DNA of 64,000 nt, taken from the NCBI GenBank assembly GCA_036652695.1, contig JAVVVJ010000001.1, forward strand, positions 62,001 to 126,000, in the 5' to 3' direction. This stretch comes from Limiplasma sp036652695. Lineage in GTDB: Bacteria; Bacillota; Clostridia; Christensenellales; Aristaeellaceae. How positions within the stretch are numbered: the stretch's first letter is position 1; each line of letters starts with the position of its first letter. The notes beneath the pieces were generated by a model. That model was not told the origin of the DNA, searched no databases, and was given only the letters and a program-made list of their open reading frames with translations. Both the position numbers and the translations under genes were made by a program. This document shows, piece after piece, positions 9,801 through 17,208 of this stretch.

Positions 9801-10487
9801 ATCCGTTGTAAGCTCCTGCGCACTTGTCCATGCCGCAAAAATCCCAGCAAGCATCAGCTTCGCCTCCGCGCAAAAGGCAAGCCCCAAGGGATGCGCATCC
9901 AGCGTTTGTTCATCCCAAAGCATGGACGTATGGGCTTGAAGCCACGCCATGGGGTTTGGGCGCGAGAGCAAAAAGGCGTAGAGGCTATCCACAATGGCGC
10001 AAAGCTCGCGTTCCGTGAACTTGCGCACCAGCGATGCAAGCTCCGCGTCCGTCTTTGCGTTTTCATACAAGCGGTCGAGCACCTCATTGAGGCTTTCGCC
10101 GTAGAGCCTTGCCCGTGTGGCCTCGTCAGTGAGCGTAAACTGCGGATCAATTTCGCAATGCTGAAAATTTTGGCGCACTACCTTTTGGCAGAAGGCGTGA
10201 ATGGTGCTGATCTGCGCGTTGGAAACCAGCTCCGCCTGCTGATGGAGCTTCGGGTTTTGCTGCGCGGCTTCCGCGAGCCGCAATTCCAGCCGTTCCCGCA
10301 GCTCCGATGCCGCCGCGCGCGTAAACGTGACAACGAGCATGCGATCCACGCTCATGCCTCGGTTTTGGATCATGTACAGAATTCGCTCCACGAGCACGGC
10401 GGTTTTGCCGCTGCCCGCCGCCGCTGAAACCAGCAGCTCCCGGTTGTCTGCCTCAATGGCGGCCTGCTGTGCATCGGTAAAGCGCAT
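6810..10487 (-). CDS. addA: ATP-dependent helicase/nuclease subunit A (AddA)
   Basis: A 1225-residue UvrD/Rep-type helicase with a RecB-type nuclease domain, close to the usual AddA length. With AddB it resects double-strand ends for RecA loading. Walker A is AAAGSGKT at about residues 22-29, the helicase motif II is VDEYQDVS, and RVLYVAMTRAKNRL matches motif VI. The C-terminal nuclease region carries TGTETHRLLEH and GVIDLCFLEQNAWVLVDFKT, the conserved metal-binding elements. The ATG at 10487 follows GGGAGG with 7-nt spacing. addB usually sits directly upstream, but here the upstream gene is glgP on the other strand and no addB is in the window. Confidence 0.95.
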   Translation of the reverse strand: MRFTDAQQAAIEADNRELLVSAAAGSGKTAVLVERILYMIQNRGMSVDRMLVVTFTRAAASELRERLELRLAEAAQQNPKLHQQAELVSNAQISTIHAFCQKVVRQNFQHCEIDPQFTLTDEATRARLYGESLNEVLDRLYENAKTDAELASLVRKFTERELCAIVDSLYAFLLSRPNPMAWLQAHTSMLWDEQTLDAHPLGLAFCAEAKLMLAGIFAAWTSAQELTTDAAFPQPYLATLRSDGETINELSKACEAGLTQLGNTLGAIKFVTLARFKPDVEQEAKLAQAFKDERERYKGMVKELKALLPADCAQGVRDMKEMQAATRGLEKLLCDFHKDFSARKLENTVLDFNDLEHMTLSVLQNEPLRQQQSQLFDALFVDEYQDVSALQEAILNGLKRAPQHGSKQYVFYVGDVKQSIYRFRSAEPTLFLRKQQAFSALADAPCRRIVLNRNFRSRTGVLDAVNRVFSHVMDSRITEIDYDDDARLYPGTPSERDPQTELHVLNSSGHKPVDMVRAEAGIIARDIQATKDCPVYDAAGKESGTLHYRDIAILLPVSKGVSQKVEEELARAGIPVYCENGADSLKSDEIVQLVQHLMLMDNLMNDLALLSELRGPIFEMTEAELSRIRLSKPEREASFFAALLTCAREGRDMALRTRCSDVLSMLEQERFLYSSMPLAEYLWDFLTRSGLYVHYGAQPGGKLRQANLRMLCHQAGEYEKSHADGLRGFLETVTATQGTGGASPTVINPWEDVVRIMTIHKSKGLEFPVVYVMGMGGALRRRSATKLVSAHGEIGYGLSYVNERARTKRGTLLQSAIELRTQKEERAERARVLYVAMTRAKNRLVLLGSTPESNFCYENAETMLSNGYNHSADALSVRAAHSMLDWLIQSIGENDIVEDWGCDGFPTERLRKIALRTQFATVPTCFPHKEAVWRVVFHSDPMLASNSDVCKPDAFAIPLLDRLFEEAPAVGEEKGKPTPVEREDPIAPMLALTHRPLKLGVTALCRALEEAAPAQEEEETTEVKRQPLGLARPRLLSSLPELPAFMQPAVEERAALTGTETHRLLEHVALERVRMAAPDEQALQATLREEVARLTQTGIFTPTDAALCDQRMVAQFFQSELGRRTLHAERVMREWSFILRVSEPMDTVLQGVIDLCFLEQNAWVLVDFKTDRVQSAQELLVRYRRQLSFYRQALTRATPHPVRECALFSLRLGKAATLCGDFDEM

Positions 10488-10550
10488 GCGCACACCTCCC
10501 GTAGTTCTTGCGTGTATTGTATCGCAAATTTTGTTGCTTGGCAAACCCCA

Positions 10551-10566
10551 TGTTTCACGTGAAACA
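10551..10566. promoter_or_regulatory. parS: parS centromere site 1
   Basis: TGTTTCACGTGAAACA is a perfect 16-bp palindrome identical to the Bacillus subtilis parS consensus bound by ParB/Spo0J. It lies in the intergenic region between addA and glgP. Confidence 0.93.
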
Positions 10567-10586
10567 TTTTTGGGCAGGCTAGGGAG

Positions 10587-10602
10587 TGTTTCACGTGAAA
10601 CA
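10587..10602. promoter_or_regulatory. parS: parS centromere site 2
   Basis: A second perfect copy of TGTTTCACGTGAAACA lies 36 bp (centre to centre) from the first. Two adjacent perfect copies make chance occurrence very unlikely. Confidence 0.93.
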
Positions 10603-10631
10603 TTGCAAAAAAGGCAAAAATTCGGCACCAT

Positions 10632-10661
10632 TTGCGCAAAGCGCGCATTTCATGCTATAAT
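10632..10661 (+). promoter_or_regulatory. Promoter of glgP
   Basis: TTGCGC, an 18-bp spacer and TATAAT (10656-10661) with an upstream TG (extended -10). It lies 45 bp before the glgP ATG and about 30 bp from the second parS site, so ParB spreading could influence it. Confidence 0.7.
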
Positions 10662-10705
10662 GCCTTTTGTCCCATGTTACCCAACTGCCCAAGAGGAGGA
10701 TCCGC

Positions 10706-13156
10706 ATGGCCAATACAACCTTCGAAGCGGAAAGCATTAAGCAAACAATTGTCGGCAAGCTGCAACGCTATAACGGCGTTACGGTGAGCGAAGCATCACC
10801 TCAGCAGCTCTATAAAGCGGTGGCATCCACTGTGCGCGATCAGATTATGGAAAAATGGATGATCTCTCGCGAACGGCGCCGCAAGGCAAAATCCAAACGG
10901 CTGTACTATATGTCGGTGGAGTTTTTGGTAGGCCGCTCGCTCAACTGCAACCTGATCAACCTGTGCAGTCAAGGGGAATATGCGCAGGCATTGAAGGAGC
11001 TGGGCATTAACCTCAGCGATATCCTTACGGAAGAGCCCGATCCCGCGCTTGGCAATGGCGGGCTTGGCCGCTTGGCTGCCTGCTTTATGGATAGCCTTGC
11101 CAGCATGAGCCTGCCGGCCATTGGCTGCACCATTCGCTATGAATATGGCCTGTTTCGCCAAAAGATGGTGGATGGGCAACAGGTGGAGCTGCCGGATAAC
11201 TGGCTTCAAAACGGCAACGTCTGGGAGATGGTGGCCGTGGACGATACCTGTCAAGTGCAGTTTGGCGGCCATGTAGAGGAAATTGAAGAGAACGGGCGCA
11301 TGGTGTTTAAGCTTGCGGATGCGTACACCATCGATGCCGTTCCTTATGACATGCCCATTGTTGGCTACAATAACGAGTGCGTAAACACCTTGCGCACATG
11401 GAGCGCCCGCAGCCGCGAGCGCATCGACCTGCAAAGCTTTGGCGAAGGCGAATACATGAAGGCCATGGAAGAAATGCAGATGGCCGAGGTGATTTCCAAG
11501 GTTCTCTACCCGGAGGATAAGCATTACGAGGGCAAAATGCTTCGGCTGAAGCAGCACTATTTCTTTACCAGCGCTACGCTTCAATACGCGATTAAGTACT
11601 TTAAAAAGCATTTCGGCAATAATTTTGACCTGCTGCCGGATAAGGCTGTTTTCCACATCAACGATACGCATCCGGGGCTTGCGATTCCGGAAATGATGCG
11701 GCTGTTGATTGATCAGGAAGGGCTCACCTGGGAGATGGCGCAGCGGATTACCTACCGCTGCATGGCCTACACCAACCATACCGTGATGGCTGAGGCGCTG
11801 GAGCGTTGGCCCATTGATATGATGCAGCAGACGCTGCCGCGCATCTATATGATTCTGGAGGAGCTTAACCGCCGGGTTTGCGAGAACCTCTTTGTGAGTT
11901 ACCCCGATCAGTGGGAGCGCATCGGTCATATGGCGATTATCGGCTACGGGCAGGTGCATATGGCGAACCTCTGCGTGGCGCTGTGCTACAGCGTAAACGG
12001 CGTAAGCCAGCTCCATGGGCAGATCCTGCGCGATTCGCTCTTTCACGATTATTGGGCGCTTGATAAGGGCAAGTTTAGCGCCATCACCAACGGCATTACG
12101 CACCGCCGCTGGCTGCTGGAGGCAAACCCGGCACTGACCAGCCTGCTTTCCAGCGCCATTGGCACGGGCTTTATGAGCGATGCGGAAAAGCTGCGCGACC
12201 TTGCGCCCTTTGCCGATGACGCGGCATTCCGCGAAAAATTTGCCGCCGTAAAGCTGCAAAACAAGACGCGCTTGCAAAAGCTGGTGAAGGATCGGCAGGA
12301 TGTGGACATTGATACCTCGTTTATTTTTGACGCACAGGCAAAGCGCCTGCACGAATATAAGCGCCAAATGCTCAATGCGCTGCACATTCAGGTGCTGTAC
12401 AACCGCATTGTGGAGGATTCGAGCTTTACCATGCCGCCGCGCCTTTTCCTGTTTGGCGCAAAGGCGGCGCCGGGGTATCGGCGCGCGAAGCTCATCATCC
12501 GCTATATCAACGCCCTTGCGGAGCTGATTGACCGCCACCCGCGCGCAAAGCAGATGCTCAAAATTGTATATATCGAAAATTATGACGTTTCTACCGCCGA
12601 GGTGCTCATGCCCGCTACCGATATCAGCCAGCAGCTTTCCACCGCTGGCAAAGAGGCCAGCGGCACGGGTAACATGAAGTTCATGATGAACGGCGCTGTG
12701 ACCCTTGGCACCATGGATGGCGCGAACGTCGAAATTTACGAGCAGGTAGGCATTGATAATATCTACATTTTCGGCATGCGCGCCGATACGGTGGAATCCA
12801 TGTATCGCGAGCGCACCTATAACCCCATGACCATTTATGAAAACAATCAAGAAATTCGCCACGCGATGAATCAATGGCTGGATGGCACGCTTTTCCCGCA
12901 CGAGCCGCTGGCGCTTCAGGAGCTGTACCACGCGCTGCTTGTGGGCGAATATGGCGGCATGCCTGATCCCTACTTTGTTTTGAAGGATTTTGGAAGCTAT
13001 TCCATGGCCAACCGCCGCATCATGGAGGATTACCAAAGCCCGGAAAAATGGTGGCGTATGGCGGTCATGAACACGGCAACGAGCGGCTATTTCAGCTCCG
13101 ATCGCACCATTCGCGAATACAACAGCCGCATCTGGCATATGCGCTCCATTATTTGA
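10706..13156 (+). CDS. glgP: Glycogen/maltodextrin phosphorylase
   Basis: An 816-residue GT35 enzyme of full family length. It releases glucose-1-phosphate from alpha-1,4-glucans using a pyridoxal-phosphate cofactor. The PLP-lysine region is intact (GKEASGTGNMKFMMNGA), preceded by the conserved PATDISQQLSTAG. Upstream, ALGNGGLGRLAACFMDS and the active-site FHINDTHP motif are present. AGAGGAGG precedes the ATG with good spacing. A promoter is at 10632-10661 and a strong terminator at 13197-13232, so it is probably monocistronic. No glycogen synthesis genes are nearby. Confidence 0.97.
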   Translation: MANTTFEAESIKQTIVGKLQRYNGVTVSEASPQQLYKAVASTVRDQIMEKWMISRERRRKAKSKRLYYMSVEFLVGRSLNCNLINLCSQGEYAQALKELGINLSDILTEEPDPALGNGGLGRLAACFMDSLASMSLPAIGCTIRYEYGLFRQKMVDGQQVELPDNWLQNGNVWEMVAVDDTCQVQFGGHVEEIEENGRMVFKLADAYTIDAVPYDMPIVGYNNECVNTLRTWSARSRERIDLQSFGEGEYMKAMEEMQMAEVISKVLYPEDKHYEGKMLRLKQHYFFTSATLQYAIKYFKKHFGNNFDLLPDKAVFHINDTHPGLAIPEMMRLLIDQEGLTWEMAQRITYRCMAYTNHTVMAEALERWPIDMMQQTLPRIYMILEELNRRVCENLFVSYPDQWERIGHMAIIGYGQVHMANLCVALCYSVNGVSQLHGQILRDSLFHDYWALDKGKFSAITNGITHRRWLLEANPALTSLLSSAIGTGFMSDAEKLRDLAPFADDAAFREKFAAVKLQNKTRLQKLVKDRQDVDIDTSFIFDAQAKRLHEYKRQMLNALHIQVLYNRIVEDSSFTMPPRLFLFGAKAAPGYRRAKLIIRYINALAELIDRHPRAKQMLKIVYIENYDVSTAEVLMPATDISQQLSTAGKEASGTGNMKFMMNGAVTLGTMDGANVEIYEQVGIDNIYIFGMRADTVESMYRERTYNPMTIYENNQEIRHAMNQWLDGTLFPHEPLALQELYHALLVGEYGGMPDPYFVLKDFGSYSMANRRIMEDYQSPEKWWRMAVMNTATSGYFSSDRTIREYNSRIWHMRSII

Positions 13157-13196
13157 TTGCTTTTTCCATGGGTTTTTGCTTGCAAAATGAAGTATT

Positions 13197-13232
13197 GCGC
13201 GCTTTTCTTATGTAAAGAAAAGCGCGCTTTTT
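13197..13232 (+). terminator. Intrinsic terminator of glgP
   Basis: GCGCGCTTTTCTT pairs perfectly with AAGAAAAGCGCGC across a 5-nt loop, followed by five T residues. It begins 40 nt after the glgP stop codon. Confidence 0.95.
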
Positions 13233-13305
13233 GTGGGAAAGTGATGGGGCAATTGCGCGAAAAATGGCGGATGGAATCAAGCGCAACCGCAATGGTTTGC
13301 GGCTG

Positions 13306-13334
13306 TTGACAAGCAAGCGGCACTATGCTATACT
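13306..13334 (+). promoter_or_regulatory. sigma-A promoter of the MBL-fold gene
   Basis: TTGACA, a 17-bp spacer and TATACT (13329-13334). It implies a leader of about 155 nt before the ATG at 13495, in which I see no recognised motif. Confidence 0.85.
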
Positions 13335-13494
13335 GGCAATGCTGTTTTGGGCTTGGTTGCCTCTTTTCTCTTATAAACAGCGCGATGACGCACGATTGAA
13401 TGAGCAATCATTTTGTAATATATCCTTCCGAACCAACTGCCGTGGAAGCGTATGTTGCGCACCAGATTTCTTATTTATGGAGGCGTCTTTTTGT

Positions 13495-14367
13495 ATGGAC
13501 AAACAACTAAAAATCATCTACCACTACAACAGCGGGTTCTCGGTGCAGGTAGGGGGAACATTGCTGGTGTTCGATTACTGGGAAGGGGAAGGGCGCACGC
13601 TTGCGCAGGTCGGGCGCATTACGCTGCAATTTCTTGCCGCGTTTGAACAGATCATCGTGTTCATTAGCCATGTGCACCCCGATCACTTCGACCCCGTGGT
13701 TTTCACTTGGGAAAGCTGCGGCGTGCCGATTACCTACGTCGTTTCCAGCGATATGCCGGTGGGCACGCGCGGCAAGCGCGTCGCGCCCCTGCAAGAGCGA
13801 CAGCTCACCAAGGATATTGCGGTAAAGGCCTTCCAAAGCACGGATCTTGGCGTTGCGTTTCTGGTGCGTGCCTATGGCATGAGCATTTTGCACGCGGGCG
13901 ACCTGAACCTATGGCACTGGCGGCAGGAAAGCACCCTTCGCGAGATTGAGGCGGCAGAAACCGCCTACTACGAAGCCATTGAGCCCATCAAGGGCGAAAA
14001 GCTGGATGTGGCGATGTTCCCCGTAGATCCCCGGCAGGGGCTGTATTACGATTCGGGGGCGAACCACTTCATCCTCACCATGAAGCCGCGCGTGTTTATT
14101 CCCATGCACTGGCAGGATCGGCCGGAGGTTGCCATTGATTTCTCCCGCCGCGCCAAAACGCCGCAAACCGAGGTGCTCGCCCTTACCAAGCCCGGCGTTG
14201 TGGCGAACCTTCACTTTACGGATGCGCTGCTGGATATTCACATCATCGAGCCGCCTAAGGATTTTGGGGAGCTGCCCATGGCGCCGCTCCGCCGCCCCAC
14301 ACCGGCTGATCCCTCCGGCGGTGATGATCCCTTTGCCGATACGGATCTTCCTGTAGATATTCAATAA
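13495..14367 (+). CDS. MBL-fold metallo-hydrolase
   Basis: A 290-residue cytosolic protein of the metallo-beta-lactamase superfamily. The metal-binding HxHxDH motif is present as SHVHPDHFDP (His59, His61, Asp63, His64). Later ILHAGDLNLWHW supplies another metal ligand, and PRVFIPMHW probably the last. Family members close to UlaG/YcbL-type hydrolases cleave phosphoester or lactone bonds; the substrate cannot be read from the sequence. The ATG at 13495 follows GGAGG at 11 nt. The C-terminal 20 residues are Pro/Asp-rich. It has its own promoter, and the structured leader of the downstream operon starts just after its stop codon. Confidence 0.85.
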   Translation: MDKQLKIIYHYNSGFSVQVGGTLLVFDYWEGEGRTLAQVGRITLQFLAAFEQIIVFISHVHPDHFDPVVFTWESCGVPITYVVSSDMPVGTRGKRVAPLQERQLTKDIAVKAFQSTDLGVAFLVRAYGMSILHAGDLNLWHWRQESTLREIEAAETAYYEAIEPIKGEKLDVAMFPVDPRQGLYYDSGANHFILTMKPRVFIPMHWQDRPEVAIDFSRRAKTPQTEVLALTKPGVVANLHFTDALLDIHIIEPPKDFGELPMAPLRRPTPADPSGGDDPFADTDLPVDIQ

Positions 14368-14397
14368 AGGCCGCAAACGGCAAACGAGAGATGAACG

Positions 14398-14551
14398 TTG
14401 GGAGGCGATACTTCCCAAACCCACCGGCTAGGGGCTTTGCGCTTAGCAACGTCAGCTTGCCCGCAGGGAGCGGGTTAGCGCTGGCGCGGTGGGGGCAGGG
14501 GGAAGCCCAACTGCCGTTCAGCCTCCCGCCGTGCTTGCGGGTCTTTTTTTT
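14398..14551 (+). promoter_or_regulatory. Candidate riboswitch-like structured leader with terminator
   Basis: A closing helix is possible between GGGAGGC (14400-14406) and GCCTCCC (14521-14527). Inside it are CCCACCG/CGGTGGG (14420-14426 with 14487-14493), which encloses hairpins GCTA/TAGC (14427-14430 with 14444-14447) and CCCGC/GCGGG (14460-14464 with 14470-14474). A further hairpin is GGCAG/CTGCC (14494-14498 with 14511-14515). The 3' strand of the closing helix overlaps the left arm of a terminator (CCCGC/GCGGG, 14525-14541, then a T-run), so the two would exclude each other. I do not recognise a known riboswitch class. It may instead be a structured 3' UTR of the MBL-fold gene. Confidence 0.45.
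14525..14551 (+). terminator. Intrinsic terminator upstream of the binding-protein operon
   Basis: CCCGC (14525-14529) and GCGGG (14537-14541) form a short GC stem followed by TCTTTTTTTT. It ends transcripts from the MBL-fold gene or attenuates those entering the downstream operon. Confidence 0.8.
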
Positions 14552-14655
14552 GAAATTCTTTCCGTATTGGGCAGGAGGGCATGAAACAAATCCCTTTGAT
14601 GGATCGTTGTATAGTTTGCGCGCATGTAAGGCGCGCGGAAGGAGGCACTTATTAT

Positions 14656-16980
14656 ATGAAGCATTCTCTCAAAGCCGCGCTGTGTTCCCTAGTGGCACTC
14701 TTCCTATTTTTGAATTCGGCAGCGCTGGCTGCGCAGCCTGTAAACGCAAACCTCTATATGAGCCAGGACGGTCCCCAAAATCAATATGTAAGCGCCGGTG
14801 TCACAGTTGGAGACACGCTCTACCTGCTTGTGCAGGATAGCCTGACCAGCGTTGTCAACTTGGAACGCTGGACGCCCGGCATGGACAAGCCCGAGGTGAT
14901 GCTTGCCGATGTGAAGAACAGCCCGGAAGATTCCACGGAAAGCGGGAAAAGCATCACGTACCTATTCACCGATGGCAAAGCGCTTTATGGCATGGGTGGC
15001 GAGAGCGGAAAGGTGCTCCTTCTTCAGGGGGATCACGCCGATGCGGAGCTGTGCACGCTGGATCTAAGCAGCTTTATGAAAACCGATGGGGATGCAAAGT
15101 ACCTAGACCTCGGCGAGATGCTCTCGCTGTTTGCGCAGGACAGTATTCTGTATATGCTGACGCGCAATTATGATGACAGCGGCAACGACGAAATCCGCCA
15201 GCTTGCGCGCTTCAACCTGCAAACGGGAGCGCTCATCAAGAAAGAGCCCGCAGCCACCATCCGGGAGCTTTCCCGCTACAAGGACGGCAAGCTTCTTGCC
15301 TTTACTTGGGATGATCAGCAGATTGCCACCAGCGACCGTGAGCGTACCCCCTACGTGATTGCCGAATACGATCCGGAAACGGGCAAAACCACCGATATCG
15401 CGCTTGCAAAATCGGAATCGGACACGGGGCTTTGCTATCGGCAGAGCAACAACACCGCCTATTTTGCCTCCGCAGCCAGCATCTACAGCCTGCCCAACAT
15501 GCAGGGCGAGCTTAAGCTGAGCGCTTACATGCCCAACACGTTATACAGCGGCAGCAGCAGAGGTTCGGTTCTTTCGGTGCTGGAAAGCGGAGCGATTGCG
15601 GCATGCAGCTATAACGGCGTCAACATCCGCGCGCTGGATATGCCCGGCATTGAAAACGGTGCGCTTACCATTGAAGGCGAATATGGCAGCAACCAGCACA
15701 ACGCCGTGATCGCCGCGCATCCGGAGCTTAACATCACCCTATCCAGCGACTACCATTCCTCTTTGGAGGAATACACCGCCGCCATGGTGAGCGGTGAAAA
15801 CAGCTTGGACATCGTTTTGCTCAACTCCAGCTATGCGCCGCTGGAACGGCTGATCAACAAGGGCTACGCTGCCGAGCTGAGCGGCTACCCGGAAATCGCC
15901 AGCATTGCCGCGCAGATGGACGAACGTTTCCTAGCGCCCCTAACGCGGGATGGCAAGCTCTATGGCCTGCCCATCTCCGTATCAGGCAGCGTCATGGGCT
16001 ACAACGCAGAAACCATGAAGACGCTAGGTCTTGCACAGGCAGATATGCCCACCACGATTTGGGAACTGCTTGATTTTGTGGAGAACTATCAATATGATTA
16101 CGGCGAGGAGCACCCGGAGCTGAACCTCTTTCAGGATGTGAACTACCGGGCGACGCTCTTCAATTACGTGATGGATCAGTACATTGCCTACCAGATGAAA
16201 ACTGCGGGCATCGTGACCTTTGATACCGAGCTTTATCGCAAGCTGCTGGATAAGCTGGATGGCATCGATTTCTCCGAAATGGACCCCTATGCGCGCCTAG
16301 GCGAGGAATTGTATCAGAATAACGATGAGATGTCCGAGTATTGGAGCAAAGCCGCGCTGTTCTCCAGCTACACAAACATTACGCCAAGCAGCTTAAGCAG
16401 CTCCGGGGGGGACAACAGCTTTATGCCGCTGCTGCTGCCGCTGGATAAGGGGATGGAGCCGATTGTCTCCGTAACCGAGGAAGTGCTGATTATCAACCCG
16501 CGAAGCACGCACATGGATCAGGCCGTGATCTACCTTTCGGAATATGCCAAGCATCTTCGCCCGGAATCTGACGATATCATTCTGCACACGGATCGCAACG
16601 AGGGCGTGCCCAATGAGTGGTACGAGCGCACGAAGCAGGATTGTGAGCGGGGCATTGCGGAAACCACCAAGCAGCTGGAAACCGCTTCGGAGGAAAACAA
16701 GGCCGAGCTGCGCGCCATGCTTGAATCCCAGCAGCAGAACCTTGCGGATAACGAGAACCACCGCATGAGCGTGACCGTGGAGGCCATCGCACGCTTCCGC
16801 AGCGAGATTGCCCCCTATCTTTACGTGGTAGGTCAGACGCCGCTCACGGATTGGTCCTCCACATCGGCGGGAGAGCTGAACACGCAGCTGCAAATGTACA
16901 TGGAAAAGGCCATCACCACCGATCAGTTTGTGAAGGAAATCGACAAGCGCGTGAAGCTGATGATGCTGGAAGACCAATAA
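14656..16980 (+). CDS. Large extracellular solute-binding protein (copy 1) with N-terminal propeller-like region
   Basis: A 774-residue exported protein. GGAGG precedes the ATG at 14656 and a signal peptide ends near AALAAQ; there is no lipobox. About residues 35-330 look like a beta-propeller, with repeated short strands such as VGDTLYLLVQDS, DGKALYGMGGESGKVLLL and YKDGKLLAFTWDD. Residues from about 345 match SBP_bac_1 binding proteins (AAMVSGENSLDIVLLNSSYA, DGKLYGLPISVSGSVMGYN). Near the C-terminus is a Glu/Lys/Gln-rich helical stretch (about 680-730) that should be coiled coil. The usual size of this family is 400-550 residues. A paralogue of nearly the same design follows directly. It probably delivers an oligosaccharide to the permeases downstream. 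Confidence 0.85.
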   Translation: MKHSLKAALCSLVALFLFLNSAALAAQPVNANLYMSQDGPQNQYVSAGVTVGDTLYLLVQDSLTSVVNLERWTPGMDKPEVMLADVKNSPEDSTESGKSITYLFTDGKALYGMGGESGKVLLLQGDHADAELCTLDLSSFMKTDGDAKYLDLGEMLSLFAQDSILYMLTRNYDDSGNDEIRQLARFNLQTGALIKKEPAATIRELSRYKDGKLLAFTWDDQQIATSDRERTPYVIAEYDPETGKTTDIALAKSESDTGLCYRQSNNTAYFASAASIYSLPNMQGELKLSAYMPNTLYSGSSRGSVLSVLESGAIAACSYNGVNIRALDMPGIENGALTIEGEYGSNQHNAVIAAHPELNITLSSDYHSSLEEYTAAMVSGENSLDIVLLNSSYAPLERLINKGYAAELSGYPEIASIAAQMDERFLAPLTRDGKLYGLPISVSGSVMGYNAETMKTLGLAQADMPTTIWELLDFVENYQYDYGEEHPELNLFQDVNYRATLFNYVMDQYIAYQMKTAGIVTFDTELYRKLLDKLDGIDFSEMDPYARLGEELYQNNDEMSEYWSKAALFSSYTNITPSSLSSSGGDNSFMPLLLPLDKGMEPIVSVTEEVLIINPRSTHMDQAVIYLSEYAKHLRPESDDIILHTDRNEGVPNEWYERTKQDCERGIAETTKQLETASEENKAELRAMLESQQQNLADNENHRMSVTVEAIARFRSEIAPYLYVVGQTPLTDWSSTSAGELNTQLQMYMEKAITTDQFVKEIDKRVKLMMLEDQ

Positions 16981-17063
16981 ACGCGCCGCATGTGAGCAAT
17001 TTGTAAAACTTCCCCTTTTCTTGTTCCATCCGGTTGACAAAGATGATACAATAGGCTTGCGCT

Positions 17064-17109
17064 TTCGCACCTCCTGGCGCGGCTTTGAGGCGCGAAGGCG
17101 CGGCTTTGA
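17064..17109 (+). repeat. Direct repeats 21 bp apart, with overlapping inverted repeat
   Basis: GGCGCGGCTTTGA occurs at 17076-17088 and again at 17097-17109, exactly two helical turns apart. TTCGCACCTC (17064-17073) can also pair with GAGGCGCGAA (17087-17096) with one mismatch. The arrangement lies just upstream of a weak promoter and could be an operator. Confidence 0.45.
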
Positions 17110-17121
17110 TAACATCCCCCA

Positions 17122-17150
17122 TCGACTGGCCGCCTCCCATGGCATATACT
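17122..17150 (+). promoter_or_regulatory. Possible promoter of solute-binding protein copy 2
   Basis: TCGACT, 17-bp spacer, TATACT (17145-17150), 58 bp before the ATG. The -35 element is poor, which fits an activated or regulated promoter. Confidence 0.4.
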
Positions 17151-17208
17151 AAAACCGGGGAATGGAAAACCATCCACACACTCGATCAAAGAAAAGGAGA
17201 AACAACCG

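Noticed and set aside
10796..13138. A 780-codon open frame on the minus strand opposite glgP
   Set aside because: It is an antisense shadow of glgP caused by GC-rich codon use. The composition (His, Ala, Arg, Leu rich) resembles no protein family, and glgP is unmistakable.
14391..14840. Small open frame over the leader and the start of the first binding-protein gene
   Set aside because: It overlaps the terminator and the signal-peptide coding region in another frame and has no ribosome binding site.
17034..17052. TTGACA followed by TACAAT as a promoter before the second binding-protein gene
   Set aside because: The two hexamers are only 7 bp apart, far from the required 16-18 bp.
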